Below are positions 29,690 to 41,940 of a stretch of DNA of 64,000 bases, in pieces (the stretch's first letter is position 1; every line of letters begins with the position of its first letter). Made by a program: the position numbers and the translations under genes. The notes under the pieces were generated by a model, which had not been told where the DNA came from, did no database searches, and saw only the letters and a list, made by a program, of their open reading frames with translations. The stretch lies in the NCBI GenBank assembly GCA_951799405.1, contig OX637344.1:5890001-5954000 (forward strand). The letters run 5' to 3'. This stretch comes from Agapetus fuscipes (Eukaryota; Arthropoda; Insecta; Trichoptera; Glossosomatidae).

Positions 29690-30670
29690 ATTTGGATGGT
29701 AAAAATATTGCATAAATACTCAGTCATCGCGGAAAGCCATAAACAGAAACAATGTACGGAAAATAAGAAAGCACCTCTAGTGAGTGTTTTATTTTCCAGA
29801 TATATTTTTTGTTTTCGCGATGAAATGTTTTAACTGGGGTTTTTTTATTTCATACTTTTGACTAAAATGAAAGAAGACAAATGTGTTTTTTTACATTTTA
29901 GGTATTAAATTTTACGCTACCAATTTTGTGAAGTTAATAAAAATGTGTTTTTGTTGCATGTTGTTTTTTTCTTATTATTTTGTGTTGCTGTTTTGTTTAC
30001 AAAAAAAAAAAACAGCCTCTGTGTTTTGAGATGAAAAGCTATATTGCACACGTTTTGTACAGAAACTGTTTTCAGTCTAGGCAAATAGTTTGAACCAAAA
30101 ACCATAGATGGTACTCACTTGATTGAAAGGAATTATTCTGAACAGCAAAATAATATGTGTGAATTTTTTGTTTCGTAAACAAACACATGAAGCCGGTGTG
30201 AATAATTTCTGATTTTATAATAATACATCTTAGAAAATAAAATTAGTTTCCTACGCACTTTTTTCACCGTAAAAGTACTCATTTAGGTAGGTACCTACCT
30301 TCTTACTTGCTGTATTTTTTTTGTAAATTCCCCACCATTGCGTTGAATTTTTTTTTGTAAATATACCCCTAGTGAGTGATTTAGTTTTCATACTTTGTAT
30401 TAATATATAGATTTTCGTGGTAGTAGGTAATTTATGCGATGTTTTATCCTACTAGAAGTAAAGATCTATCCACATTATTGGGACTGTACCCCGTTACCTG
30501 TTACCCTGAGTTGGTCAGTTTATGTACCTACATTTATATACCTAGTTACATTTTTTAAGATTTAGGTAGGTATACAGCATGTCAAGGCGCAAAAGATAAG
30601 TTTCCATGGACATTCACGTATCTGCTTGTTTACCTACATGAAGAGAGTGAATCTCAATAAATAGAAGAAT
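29690..30670. other. 3' flank of the coiled-coil gene, no further gene
   Basis: AATAAA at 29936 is a possible poly(A) signal. GCACCTCTAGTGAGTG (29771) and CCCTAGTGAGTGATTTAG (30366) are MITE-E-like scraps. TTAGGTAGGTACCTACC lies at 30284. Confidence 0.5.
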
Positions 30671-30671
30671 G

Positions 30672-30780
30672 ACTTTATTTTGTGAGCGCTGTTTTTGTTT
30701 GCGTTGCACCTCAAGAGCTCTCTGCGAGCCTCGTCGTCGCAACAGAAAGCACCAATGCTCAAACAAGACTATAAATAAGT
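30672..30780 (-). mobile_element. SINE-B 3' part with LINE-like tail
   Basis: On the - strand: ATTGGTGCTTTCTGTTGCGA, GAGCTCTTGAGGTGCAACG, ACAGCGCTCACAAAATAAAG. Same body and tail as 9296-9405. Confidence 0.75.
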
Positions 30781-30884
30781 CAGCTTAATAACTAGCAATA
30801 TACAGGCTAAGTAAATGGTAAAAATAGCTATATCTAAAATAAATAAGAATATATAACCCTATAATCCATCCATAATCGAAAAAG

Positions 30885-31062
30885 CAGGCAAATGTAAGTT
30901 CGCGCTTATGCGTGCTGCGTGCATACAAAATAAACCAAACCTCACATGAACACAAACTTTGGAACTCTTGCCGCCTTTCCCTGAAACCGCGGGGTGAGGG
31001 GAGGGGGGGGGGGGATTGTCAAAAGTGAACCAAGTTTTTATGGCATGGAGGGTCAGCCTTGC
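30885..31062 (-). repeat. R1 repeat interrupted by a poly-G run
   Basis: R1 landmarks GTTCGCGCTTATGCGTGCTG and CTTGCCGCCTTTCCCTGAAA, with an unusual G-rich insert GGGGAGGGGGGGGGGGGATT inside the hairpin region. Confidence 0.75.
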
Positions 31063-31064
31063 CT

Positions 31065-31285
31065 ATCCTATTTGCTCTAAAGCTAGATGGACCCCTGACC
31101 AGTCGTTGATAAAGGCGGATGATTTTTTTAACCAGGCAAAGAGCAAATTTTAAGAATTAAATATATATATATATATTTTTTTTTATATATTATACTTTTT
31201 GTGATCTGCTGGGAATTGAACTCATGACCTTTCGTTTACGAGTACAAGTTTAGTTTAACCTCTCGACTACAGACCTGTATAAAGT
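31065..31285 (-). mobile_element. SINE-B head and body
   Basis: On the - strand: GTCGAGAGGTTAAACTAAAC, AGGTCATGAGTTCAATTCCC (B box), then after an AT microsatellite the GACTGGTCAGGGGTCCATCT body word. Confidence 0.7.
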
Positions 31286-31289
31286 AGGT

Positions 31290-32150
31290 ACCTATTATCA
31301 AAATATTAAATGACATAAAACATTTCAGAATATAGCACCTACATACCTACTATAAACGTATCCCTCTCTTAGCATGCTATTATACTAAATCCACACCTGG
31401 AGAGATCGTGCGCGCAGCGAGCTCTTGAGGATTACCAACTCTTAAATCCTCCGACAAACATTCTGAGCGGCCGGGTTCCTAACCAACAAAGGCATTTTTT
31501 TAGCGAACTATGAAACATCCAAAATGAGTTGAATTGAATCATAAACGTCAATCTAGGTTTTTTCCGGTAATTAAATAAATACATCGAAGTGATGAGAAAA
31601 TGATTTCCAGTTTTTATATACATTTATTTAATTTTCGAAAAAATCCTAAATTGCCGTCTTTGATTGTGCATGATTAAATTATTTCATATCACAGCTTTCA
31701 ACACTTCCTTTCTGTTGATTCTAATGAGGAGATTAAGGCAATGTAGCGTTTGATACAAATTATGTGTGTGAATTGAATACAACTGGTTTATATATTAGAA
31801 TATTTGAACTTATGTATACCTACCTATACGCGGAAGAAATTATACATACGAATAGTATAGGGCTTGAAGGAATTTCCAGAGATTATCAACATGGTAAAAA
31901 TTAAAAAAAAAAAATGAAATTATATTCGTTGGTAATCGTATCATTCGAGAACAGCTAAAGTGATTTCGCTGTTTTTCATCCTAAATGATGTTTGTAATCT
32001 AAGAAAGGGTAGTAGATACACAAATTTGGTAAATTACCACGAATAACTTTCATTTTCGTGAAAAGTTTGATATAGAAATTTGGAATCAGAGTTCGCAATG
32101 ATTGGGTGATGACGAGTGTGGTATAAAAGAGAATATGAGAATGAAAGTTT
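31290..32150. other. No gene or repeat recognised
   Basis: AT-rich with poly-A runs. No open frame looks coding. Confidence 0.45.
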
Positions 32151-32154
32151 AAAA

Positions 32155-32350
32155 AATCACGATGAAATGGTTTGGACATCTTGAAAGAATGGATGGTGAA
32201 CGACTAATAAAGAAAGTGTACAGAGGAAATGTCAGCGGAAAACGTGAAAAGGGAAGACCGAGGAAAGAAAGGGACAGACCAAAGAGGTGAGATTGCAAAA
32301 GAATGAAACCTGTAGAGTGAGAATGAGAGAAGAGAATGGACAGGGCTAAT
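32155..32350 (+). pseudogene. LINE C-terminal relic (MKWFGHLERM peptide)
   Basis: ATGAAATGGTTTGGACATCT encodes MKWFGHLERMDGERLIKKVY then GKREKGRPRKE, a common LINE ORF2 segment (RWFGH.ERM...GRPR), followed by stops. Likely the LINE-2 family, just upstream of its KKVM...CKD peptide. Confidence 0.65.
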
Positions 32351-32819
32351 AAATAAATGGCTGCAAGAGTAAGGATTTTAATAGCCTGTGACTCATAGAC
32401 AAAATACCTACCCAAAATTCGCTCAAACATATAGAAAGCTAAGAAAATGAAAATCTTGGAATCTTTTTTACCTAAATCCTAGCTCTCGATTTAATGATAT
32501 TCCTGGTAATAAAATACATTTTTTTACTCTAGCTCCATAGGAAGGTACTTTCCTGTTCGCCGACTATAAAGCATCCGTAAATTGAAAATGCATTGAATAT
32601 ATGACGGCATCCCTAGAGAGTGCTTTAGCTTTCTTACATTTTTTCGATTAACCCGATCGAATTGAGTACACGTAATGTTTAAATACTTGAGACACTGTTC
32701 TCTGTTGCCCCCCCTGGACTGTCCCCGTATACTAAGTACTGTCTCTATATACTAAGCACTGTCACTATACTAAGTCTGTAATTTATTTCCGATTTATTCA
32801 AATTTGTCTCGACAAAGCT

Positions 32820-33130
32820 GAGCGGGCAAAGGAAATGTGTACAAGCGAGCGGATGTAAGAGAAACGGATGAAAGTGGAACGGAATCTACTTTAAAAATTC
32901 AAATGTACTCTATAGATTATTCAGAATCAGAACATAAGAAATTGTCAATGTGCTTTATGCTGAGAAGAAAATTCATCTTCCTTTACGAAAGGCCTGTCGT
33001 ACACCTTCATCCAGCCCTTCAGCAACTACTTCTAGTGATAAACAAGCATGCAAAAAAACTGATGCAGGAGTTGAATATCGTCCGAAAATTCAGAAAAAAT
33101 CAGCAGGAGGTCAAAATCCACATTTACATT
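32820..33130 (+). pseudogene. Possible broken coding fragment
   Basis: Two adjoining frames look protein-like: SGTESTLKIQMYSIDYSESE up to about 32945, then KACRTPSSSPSATTSSDKQA and TDAGVEYRPKIQKKS to a TGA at 33128. They are one base out of register. No homologue recognised; it could be chance. Confidence 0.3.
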
Positions 33131-33609
33131 GAATGCCCAGCAACCTATAAGCAGACACGTGTAAGTTCAATTTTAATTTCTGTACCTTAGAGCATAAACA
33201 ACGGAAGTCCACTTTTTTGTGTTTTTGAGTTAATGATGCAGAAATTATCACAATTAGCTGTTCTATAAGTGGTAAAAATATTGGAGTCCTCGGACTCATA
33301 GTTACTGAGATATCAAGTGTAATAAATATGGGATGCGCATATAAATGTGAGCATAAACCATGGAAGTTCCACATACGTTGTTCACATTATTTCACATTAA
33401 ATAAATATCGATAAAAGAAGATAAACTGTTTTTACAGATCAAAAATATCTCGTCTAGTTTAGAAGTTATGATGGTTTATAAAAGTGCACATTTTCACTAA
33501 AACTCGTCTCCTGCACATTTTACTAAATGTGACTACCGTTGTTTATGCTCTAAGGTACAGATTTGATTATGAGTCTTTTAAATTGTTTACCATTCCGGAA
33601 TTTTTCTGT

Positions 33610-33850
33610 TTCTTGACGTATAGGTTGGTATGGGCTATAAAAACTTGGTTCACTTTTGCCAATGCCATCTCGGTTTCAGAAAAAGATGGCCGGATTATTT
33701 AAGTGAGGTTTGATGTATTTTGTATGTACACATGCAGCATGTCCAAGCGCGAATTTACATGTGCCTGCTTGTGGGCATGCATTTTAATACCTATGAGTCT
33801 TAATTTAAGCTTAAATGTCAATGTATCTTTGCAACTTAGATTATGTATTA
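33610..33850 (+). repeat. R1 repeat
   Basis: CTTGACGTATAGGTTGGTATG to TTTGCAACTTAGATTATG. Forms a tail-to-tail inverted pair with the next copy. Confidence 0.82.
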
Positions 33851-33990
33851 TAGAATGTGTATTGGCAGCATAAAACCCAAACCTCGATTTAACAAAAACT
33901 ATGCAACTTTCCCTGTAACAGAGGTGGCACTGAAAAAAGTTAAACGATTTTGTAGCATGTGAGGTCAGCTTTATACAGAAAAATAAAGAC
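33851..33990 (-). repeat. R1 repeat, partial
   Basis: Inverted partner of the preceding copy; carries the GACCTCACATGCTACAAAATC start block on the - strand, with internal deletions. Confidence 0.6.
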
Positions 33991-34469
33991 ACAGTATAAT
34001 ATATTACTTCTGAATGTGCTTGCCTCTACACAGTAAAGGTCTGATTGTATCCTTCAATTGTTATACCTCTTAATAAGGAGCGTGCGCTATTATAGAGTTA
34101 GTAAATTAGTGCGCAAGTGATAGCAGGCAGTACGTAAGTATTAGTGGTGGTAGGAGAGTAGGGACAGCTCAGACTGCCTTTACAATGCTAATGATGCAAT
34201 ATCCAATACGAGCCACTTCATTTTTCAGCTGGCAGATCTTCATTCAACAGTTTTACGGTCTGACGTCGAATGCGGATCAGGGATGCTATGGATATCCGTA
34301 ATACATTCGAATATCCGAAATAAAAAATATCCGTATCCGAAATCAAAGCTGACATATTTTTTTCGGAAAATTTCGGTTAATAATAATAGTAATAAAGACA
34401 ATATTTACAGTGCCGTTTTGCTATAAATCACTGCAAGGTAGGAGCGGATATGGATTTTTATGTTAAATG

Positions 34470-34675
34470 TGCAAGTTTGCGCTTACAAATTCTGCATGTG
34501 TACCTACTAACAAATAAAAGTCACAACCTCAAATGAACATAAGCTCTGCAGTTGTAGGGTAGGTCAGCAAAAGTTTTTGTCGACTTTCCCTGAAACAGGG
34601 GTGACTTTGGCAAAGTGAAGCATTTTTTACAGTATGGGTGGTCAGCCTCATACTAACCTATAAGTCAAGGAATAT
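34470..34675 (-). repeat. R1 repeat, 3' end missing
   Basis: From TTCCTTGACTTATAGGTTAG on the - strand to the GTAAGCGCAAACTTGC block. A short internal duplication of the GTCGGC/GCAAAAG region is present. Confidence 0.78.
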
Positions 34676-34694
34676 CCATATACAATATTTCATA

Positions 34695-34930
34695 TCCACA
34701 CCATGTCGGTGTAATAACCGAGGGTCAGGTCGCTATTCTTGACTAGCGTATTTGAACAGAATAACGCTGGTTCGAATCACGCCTGGCCCATTTGATAATA
34801 ACTTCGACCCTGGTTCAACAGATGCCATTGCATGCACGCAAGCTTCTGCTTTAGCATGAAGACAACTCAGGCAAAATAGGTTGGTGAATTGCATTCCTCT
34901 TAACAAACCTAATAAAAAAAATACCATCCC
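34695..34930 (+). mobile_element. SINE-C copy (tRNA-derived)
   Basis: B-box GCTGGTTCGAATCACGCCTG near 34767, then AACTTCGACCCTGGTTCAAC and a tail TTGGTGAATTGCATTCCTCT shared with 59565-59760. Confidence 0.6.
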
Positions 34931-35227
34931 TACTGTACCTAGATGCGTTTATAATCTTACATTATCATAAATTGATTGTTAATTAAGCTCGAATGTCAAC
35001 AGAATATATAGAAAGTTTATTTTAATATTTGTGTTCAGATTTTGAAATTGGAAATATGAAACCGAGATTATGAAAGTTATGTAATTTAACTAGCAATGAT
35101 TAGTTTACAAGTAAAATTACAGAAATAATGTATATTACTCAAGAAAATCAATATCTTTGGTGAATAAATAGTGTTTTGTAATAATATTTGTATAAATAAC
35201 ACACTTGGTAATTTTGTATAATTAAGT

Positions 35228-35465
35228 CCGGTCCATAGCTCAGTTGGTAGAGTGCTTGTATTCCATGCCGAGAGCTCGTGTTCGAATCCCACCGAGGGTA
35301 TCAGAGAAATGATAGACAGTTCCGGTGTTTATTTCAAACCCGAAATGAAATACCAGCAAGGTTTACTCAGCCTTGACAAGAAATGAGTACCAGTCCCCTT
35401 GGGAGCTGGGGAGCCCCCACTTCAACTAAAATGGTTGGCGTAAGGTCAAACCAAAACCAAAACCA
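35228..35465 (+). mobile_element. SINE-A copy with intact tRNA promoter boxes
   Basis: Head TAGCTCAGTTGGTAGAGTGC (A box) and GTGTTCGAATCCCACCGAGG (B box), then ACCAGCAAGGTTTACTCAGC and CCTTGGGAGCTGGGGAGCCC body. Truncated before the usual 3' part, ending in a CAAAACCAAAACC repeat. Confidence 0.85.
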
Positions 35466-36145
35466 AATATATAGTCAGCCTTTGCCGTAGAAATCTGACG
35501 GTATGACGTCTCAATTTTTTGAAGTTTTGAAACGTGCCGATTACATTACACGAACTTTTATTTGATGAAATTTATTCTTCTTCTTTTGGTGCCACTTCTA
35601 TTGAAGATCGACGATCATCATGACTATTTTCCCCCAGGATCCTGCCGCTCGAAATAGGGACTTGGTAATTTTGTCACAGATTTTTCAGCCACAATGTCCT
35701 TCGGCATTACGCAAGTTCTTACTTCTATATTAACTTGTATGATAAGATGGAGAAGCTTTCTCTTGATGAGAAATAGCGCCTTGATGAGATTAATATGCTT
35801 TAAAATCTAAATTTAATAATAATGTTTTTATCCCATAAAATGCATTTTTAATTCAATCAAATCTTCCCGCGCATTTCGTGACCGGGGACTTTGTTTACCG
35901 GGCGGTATTTTCCTCTGCGGGAACTTAAGTTGCACTTAATCAGATCCAAGCTCCCTTTGATTTGAAAGTAAACATCTCGAGAGTCTTGTTTGTTTATTAT
36001 ACCCATGTTTGATCGCTCAACGTCAAATATGATTTCTTCAGTATACCGTATATTCTCTTATGGTTTTATACTTATGAACTGAATTTGAGTACATCTTCAC
36101 AAAAAGTACATCTTCTTCGTCGAGTCAGACGCTACACAATTTTTA
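35466..36145. other. No gene recognised
   Basis: 35570-35770 (GATCGACGATCATCATGAC) has mixed composition and may be an old insertion, but no frame is convincing. Confidence 0.4.
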
Positions 36146-36149
36146 CCAA

Positions 36150-36520
36150 GTGTCGGGCAACCTCCACCGCTCCATCATTACCTTTCATTAGGTCGGCCAG
36201 TGAGCAGCTTGTTGGGCAGGCCGGACAGATCCGAAGTTGATCCATGGACTGTTGGGCTCTGCATTCGCAGAGCGTAGTGTCATATTGATGGAAGATTCCC
36301 CAGGTCATCATGTTACAACGAGCTCTGCCAACACCCGTTCTCAGTCTGTTTAGTGCCCTTCATACAGACTACTCAAGATCCTGGCCAGGTGGGAGGCTCT
36401 CGCTTGGCTGCACAAAGTTTACAGGTCGTTCCAAATTTCACAAGCGCAGTCTCTCCCCCGCCGGCTCCGTGGTCAAAGGTTGCACAGAGCTCAAGAAACT
36501 GTCACGCGACTTCAAGCGCT
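36150..36520 (-). pseudogene. LINE ORF2 C-terminal relic
   Basis: - strand encodes LRTGVGRARCNMMTWG, then CECRAQQSMDQLRICPACP and TSCSLADLMK, the same RTG...WG/CxC...CP signature as the relic at 23590 but better preserved. Confidence 0.7.
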
Positions 36521-36708
36521 GATATGATGGGCCACTATGTCCGAAAAGGCAGTGCTGTGGATTCATCAGGCCTTCCTGTCGATCAAAGCTTGAGGCCACT
36601 TCGCGTAAATAAAGTACATAGAAGAGGTCCATTAATGGTCCATTGAGACAATTTTGTAATAAAATAAATAATAAAATACACACTCCTTTTAATAGTAAAA
36701 TGTCCATT

Positions 36709-36888
36709 TCAATGAGGTCCGAATATTTTTTAATCCAGATTTATTTTCTCGGCGAGCAAACATAAGCCTTGTAACAGGCCTTCTTCTTTAGCAGCCAATA
36801 AACAAATTTTTGTTAGCCTTTTCCCTAGCAACCCGGCCAGGTGATGACACAATTTTGGCTATTACAATTCACGTACGGACCTCATTGA
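36709..36888. repeat. MITE-D, best copy with terminal inverted repeats
   Basis: TCAATGAGGTCCG at the left end mirrors CGGACCTCATTGA at the right end. About 180 bp. Contains CCCTAGCAACCCGGCC and GATGACAC (the CRE word has decayed here). Confidence 0.82.
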
Positions 36889-36947
36889 TGGATTGCATTC
36901 CATAGTTTTTTTTATGGTTCAATGACTATTATTTATACTTTTGTTCC

Positions 36948-37195
36948 TTGATTCATAGGTTAGTCTGATGTTGACCCACTATAAAAAATGATCTTTATTA
37001 CCAATGTCACCCCAGTTTTAGGGAAGGTCGGCAATAGTATGCAGGGCTTATGTGCATTTAAGTCTTGGGGTTTTTATATTGTAGGTCCACATGCGCCATT
37101 ATGCGAAATTATACGTGTCTGCTTGTGGGAATGCATTTAATATGAATCTCAAATGATGCATATCTTTGCAACTTAGATTTAGATTACGATACGTG
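36948..37195 (+). repeat. R1 repeat
   Basis: CCTTGATTCATAGGTTAGT to GCAACTTAGATTTAGATTA. Abuts an inverted copy. Confidence 0.83.
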
Positions 37196-37455
37196 TTTTA
37201 CAGCAATTTTTCACGTGTTTACTTGTGGATAACCTAAGTAGCAAAGATATTCGAATATTCAAGATTTATATTTAACGTATGCCGCGCGTGAGTTTACGAC
37301 TACACGTGTGCATTTGTAATTACAAAACCCAAATTTCAAATGAACATAAACTTTGCACCTCACACAGCCCTTCACAGGGGTGGCATTGACAAAAATGAAC
37401 CAACCATTACAGTATGAGAGGTAAGCGTCATCCTAACCTGTAAGTCAAGGAACAG
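37196..37455 (-). repeat. R1 repeat, inverted partner
   Basis: - strand CCTTGACTTACAGGTTAGG to the AAGTAGCAAAGATATTCGAA-complement end. Tail to tail with the previous copy. Confidence 0.8.
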
Positions 37456-38230
37456 TGATACTGCATAGAAAAGTGGGTTAAACCAAGTTTTCATGCATAA
37501 ATTCAATCCCCGAGGTGTTTTCATTATGAAGGCAACTCGACACTTCACATCGAAATCCAACAACACTCCGCGAATATATGAGCCCAGGAAATTTGTAACT
37601 GAGAGCAATTTTCTTTGCGACTCTCCGAGTACCGCTCGAGGCTGCATCGCAGTTTTTTTGTTTCCAATTTTCCTGTAAAAAAATCCAAAGACAATCATTT
37701 CTGCATGACATTTCTGTTAGAATACCTCTTTTTACTACATTCAAGTATGGGAAAAGCAATTGCAATCGCCTGTTTCCAAAATCCGTTATCTCTACTTACC
37801 GTAATAAATGACTCTCTTATTGTTTTTATAGAGATAGGTACCTTTAAAGCATCGTCCCCCTAGTGCTTGCTTGGCCTTTAAATGAAATTGTCTTAAAAAT
37901 CACATTCTACACAATCTGAGCTAAGAAAAAAACGTAAATCACGATAATTTGAGAGTGGTTTTTAATATTTTTAAAATGTATTTAGAAATATCACAATCAA
38001 TCAATGAGACACATTGGTCCAAAACACATACAAATATTGCTCATGTGAAATTACCTCAGTTGGAGATAAGACAAACAGGCACTAAGGTGACGTGTGTCTT
38101 TTTTGTTTCTATTTCCGATATATCCTGACTAAAAAAACAAGCTTCGCTGGCTTTAAAAAAATATCAAAATTGGTTGCGTGTGGAGATAGCAAACTTTGAA
38201 AACAGATGACTCAATAAATGTTCAGCTACG
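37456..38230. other. No gene recognised
   Basis: Overlapping short frames on both strands at 37490-37870 have no family resemblance. Confidence 0.4.
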
Positions 38231-38274
38231 AGTGGGCAGAGCCTCTGCGTGTGCAGTTGCCTTTACTTCTTTCT

Positions 38275-38515
38275 AAGCTAATCTAATCTAATCTAAGCTG
38301 CAAAGATATATATCATTTAAGATTTATATTAAATGCATTCCCACAAGCAGATATGTATAATTTCGCGCTAACACATGCCGCATGTGGACCTACAATATAA
38401 AAACCCAATCTCAAATAAACATAAGCCTTGCAACTCTTGCCGTCCATTGGCAAAGTGAACCAATTTTTTACAGTATGGGTGGTCAGCCGCATAACAACCT
38501 ATAAGTCAAGGACCA
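38275..38515 (-). repeat. R1 repeat, young-looking
   Basis: - strand from GTCCTTGACTTATAGGTTGT to TTAGATTAGATTAGATTAGC. The (GATTA)n tail and body match 9031 and 55095 closely; a short internal deletion removes the CCCTGTTTCAGGG hairpin. Confidence 0.88.
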
Positions 38516-38639
38516 TACATGACAAATTACATTTTTAAAATCAATAAATAACAATATAATATACATTGACATAAAAAACTAAATAAACTAAATAAATAAT
38601 TGACATAAAAAAAAATCCTTAGCATTTTCATATTCTCCT

Positions 38640-38892
38640 CCTTGACTGATGAGGTTGGTATGATGCTGACCCCCCGTTTTATACAAATTGGTTCACTTTT
38701 GCCAATGGCACCCCGGTTTCAGGGAAAGGCGGCAGGAGTTGCAAGGTTTATGCACATGAGGGGTTTTATATATTTGTATGCACACATGCAGAATGTGCAG
38801 GCGCGAACCTTCATGTGCCTGTCTGTGGGCATGCATTTAAAGTGAGACTTAGATGTTTTAACATGCCTTTGCAGCTTAGATTATAGATATAA
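38640..38892 (+). repeat. R1 repeat
   Basis: TTGACTGATGAGGTTGGTATG to GCAGCTTAGATTATAGATA. Confidence 0.82.
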
Positions 38893-39340
38893 ATTGAGAA
38901 GCTATGAATGACAAGCGTGACATGTATAAAAGTTGTGTGTGCCCGACTGTGTGAGGGATCAAGAACTTGCATTTAAAAACGACATAAAAATGTTAGTCAA
39001 GAGTGTGGAATGTTAAGTGATCGATTAAAGAGAGCAAAATAAAATGGTTTGTCAACAGGCAAGCAGAGAAATGCAGTTGTAGGTGGCGCTCTTCTGGGAA
39101 AACACTTTTCTTCCTTACCAGAAAAGATGTGCAGGTCTCTTCGCTGAAAATTAAATTGTATTAAAGAGGTTCACGTAACTTTAAGGTGACACATTTTTCC
39201 ATTTCTCACAATGTTTGCATAAAACGTTTTAAAATTAAATTTACATTTTCCGACATTAAAAAAAAGTGGTATAATGACATTACAATTTCAGAGATTTTGT
39301 TACTTTTTCGTTTTTCATTTGTATTTTAAAAACTCTTTAG
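38893..39340. other. No feature seen
   Basis: No recognised repeat or coding frame. Confidence 0.4.
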
Positions 39341-39341
39341 T

Positions 39342-39597
39342 TCCTTGGGTCATATATTGTTATGAAGCTGATCACCCGTGTTGTACAAATTCATTCACTT
39401 TTCTTTTGTACTCATGAGTAGCAAAAGTTGCAGAGCTTATGTTGTTTTGAAATTCGAGTTTTTAATTTGTACGTACGAGTAATTACACTTGCAGCGTAGT
39501 ATGTAAGCGCTAATTAACACGTGTCTGCTTGTCGGCATGCATTTAATATGAATCTTAAATATTATTATTTTTACAACTTAGATTATAGATAAGTTTT
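39342..39597 (+). repeat. R1 repeat, diverged
   Basis: CCTTGGGTCATATATTGTTAT start; GTGTCTGCTTGTCGGCATGC and CAACTTAGATTATAGATA end. Confidence 0.72.
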
Positions 39598-40305
39598 TAT
39601 GCTTGTAAAATACAGTGGTTCATTTTAAATCGATCAATAAAACTGGAAATAAGAAAATGTCTATAAGTACACATTCTAGTCACTGCCTTCAGCTCGCCTT
39701 TCACTTGTCCGACAGCAAAATTGATATCAGATTATTGTTTGACATCCCCCACTTAGTATAAATGTGGGGGTGGCTTTAATATGGAAATTGAAAAGCCAAG
39801 GGGGGGATGACATGGATATATATAGAAGCACCAGTGACACAGAGTCGATTTCTTCTTTAAAAAATTAAAATTTAAAATAAAAAACAACTTGTATTAGGTT
39901 ACGGGGCGAGTAAAATTGACTAATGTAATGACCTTTCTACGATTAAAGATGAACTGGTTGTCAGTATATCTATCTATAATCTAAGTTGCAAAGACATATC
40001 CTTAATTATATTACCCTTCGTCGTCGTCTTTCGTCGTCGAGTTTCGATTTTCAAAATCAATACCATCACAGCAGATGAAACACATTCATGATCTATGGCA
40101 AATTAATTTTTGTATATATGCTGCAATGCTGCGAGCTTTCGCGTAAGTGTTTAAAAATGTATGAAAACTTCTTTCAATAAATCTGTTTGTTCATATTGAA
40201 AATGTATGGAACTATATTGACATCTAGCGGCAAAACGTGAAAGTGTTTTTATATTTTCTTTTATTTCATGCAAATTAAAAAAAACAAACAAAATAAAAAT
40301 GGATT
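39598..40305. other. No gene recognised
   Basis: ATCTATAATCTAAGTTGCAA at 39970 is an isolated R1 end. The rest, including CCTTCGTCGTCGTCTTTCGT at 40014, is unclassified. Confidence 0.4.
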
Positions 40306-40309
40306 TAAA

Positions 40310-41450
40310 TCTGTAATCTAAGTTGCAAAGATATATAACATTTGAGATTCATATTACATGCATTCTTACAAGCAGACATGTATAAGTTCTAATCTAATCT
40401 AAGCTGCAAAGATATATATCATTTAAGATTTATATTAAATGCATTCCCACAAGCAGATATGTATAAGTTCCCGCTTACATATGCTGCATGTGTACTTACA
40501 ACATAACAGCCCATTCCAAATGAACATTAGCCCTGCACTTACAACATAACAGCCCATTCCAAATGAACATAAGCCCTGCAACTCTTGCCAACCTTCCCTG
40601 AAACAAAGGTGAAATTTGCAAAGTAAACCATTTTTTAAAGTATGGGTGGTCAGCCTCATACCAACCTATAAGTCAAGAAAATTATTTTGTGTATTTCTTT
40701 ACATAATCTAAGTTGCAAAGATACATACCATTTAAGATTCATAATAAATGCATTCCCACACGCAGACAGGTACAAGTTCACGCTTACAAATGCCCAATGT
40801 GGACTTGCAAAATAAAAAACTAATCTCAAATGAACATAAGCCCTGCAACTCTTGCCGACTTTTCCTCAAACAGAGATAAAATTTGCATGGTGAACCATTG
40901 CTTACAGTATGGGTGGTCAGCCACATACTAACCTTTTAGTCAAGGAAATTATTTTGTTTAGTTCTATAATCTAAGTTGAACAGATACATACCATTTGAGA
41001 TTCATATTAAATGCATTCCCACAAGCAGACAGGTATAAGTTCGCGCTTACAAATGCCCCATGTGGACTTACAAAATAAAAAAACTAATCTCAAATGAACA
41101 TAAGCCCTGCAACTCTTGCCGACTTTACCTCAAACAGAGATAAAATTTTCATGGTACACCATTCTTACAGTATGGGTGGTCAGCCACATACTAACCTGTA
41201 AGTCAAGGAAATTATTTTGTTAAGTTCTATAATCTAAGTTGCAAAGATACATACCAATCGAGATTCATATTAAATGCATTCCCACAAGCAGACATTTATA
41301 AGTTCGCGGTTACACATAATGCATGTTGACTTACAACATAAAAACCCAATCTCAAATTAATATAAGCCCTGCAACTCTTGCCAATCTTCCCTGAAACACA
41401 GCGGAAATCTGCAAAGTGAACCATTTTTTAAACTATGGGTGGTCAATTTT
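40310..41450 (-). repeat. Cluster of five same-orientation R1 copies
   Basis: A partial copy (40310-40390) is followed by four long ones at about 40391-40680, 40704-40950, 40963-41216 and 41225-41450, all on the - strand with 10-25 bp between them. The copies at 40704 and 40963 share the variants GATAAAATTTGCATGG and CTTACAAATGCCC(A/C)ATGTGGAC, so they arose by local duplication. Confidence 0.85.
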
Positions 41451-41767
41451 CTTTTACAAAGGCTGCATGTTTTTATTTTACAAGTTTTCCGAATTTTAAC
41501 GCGAGGAAACTATGCGCAATATACACATTCACCAAATGTTAAGGGGTTGGGCTGCGTAGCAGCCAGGGGCAACACCCCTAGTTGATATTTAAGGCTCCTA
41601 CTCAGTGCACGCCTACATGCAGACACGTGTATCTTCACGCTTACACATGCTGCCGTCTGCAAGTATTCTGTTGTCGATAATTTCTCTTATAATGATTTGA
41701 CAAATATCAAATTAATTTTGTTTGTTTTTAATTTTAATTTGTCAATGTATCAAACGATTTAATTCAA
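41451..41767. other. Unclassified, with an R1 scrap
   Basis: TTGGGCTGCGTAGCAGCCAG (41547) is a short hairpin. 41610-41655 is an R1 piece (GCAGACACGTGTATCTTCAC). Confidence 0.45.
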
Positions 41768-41940
41768 TAAATGAGTCTGCGAAAAATGATTAGCTTTTTT
41801 CTTGGCGGACAAACGCCCAGGAATATATTATTATGTCTAGGGTCCTTAAGAACAAAATATTAGTTTGACTTTTCCCTAGCAACCCAACTGTGGACGTCAC
41901 ATTTTTTGTGGCTGGAGTTCGTGTTGAGTCCATTGAATTT
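41768..41940. repeat. MITE-D copy
   Basis: AATGAGTCTGCGAAAAATG to GTGTTGAGTCCATTGA, with CTTGGCGGACAAACGCCCAG and CCCTAGCAACCCAACTGTG. Confidence 0.72.

Noticed and set aside
35228..35300. A tRNA gene with intact A and B boxes
   Set aside because: The 3' half does not pair with the 5' acceptor strand and runs straight into the SINE-A body, so it is a SINE head.
40310..41450. CRISPR-like array of regularly spaced repeats
   Set aside because: The units are long dispersed R1 elements with tiny spacers in a eukaryotic genome.
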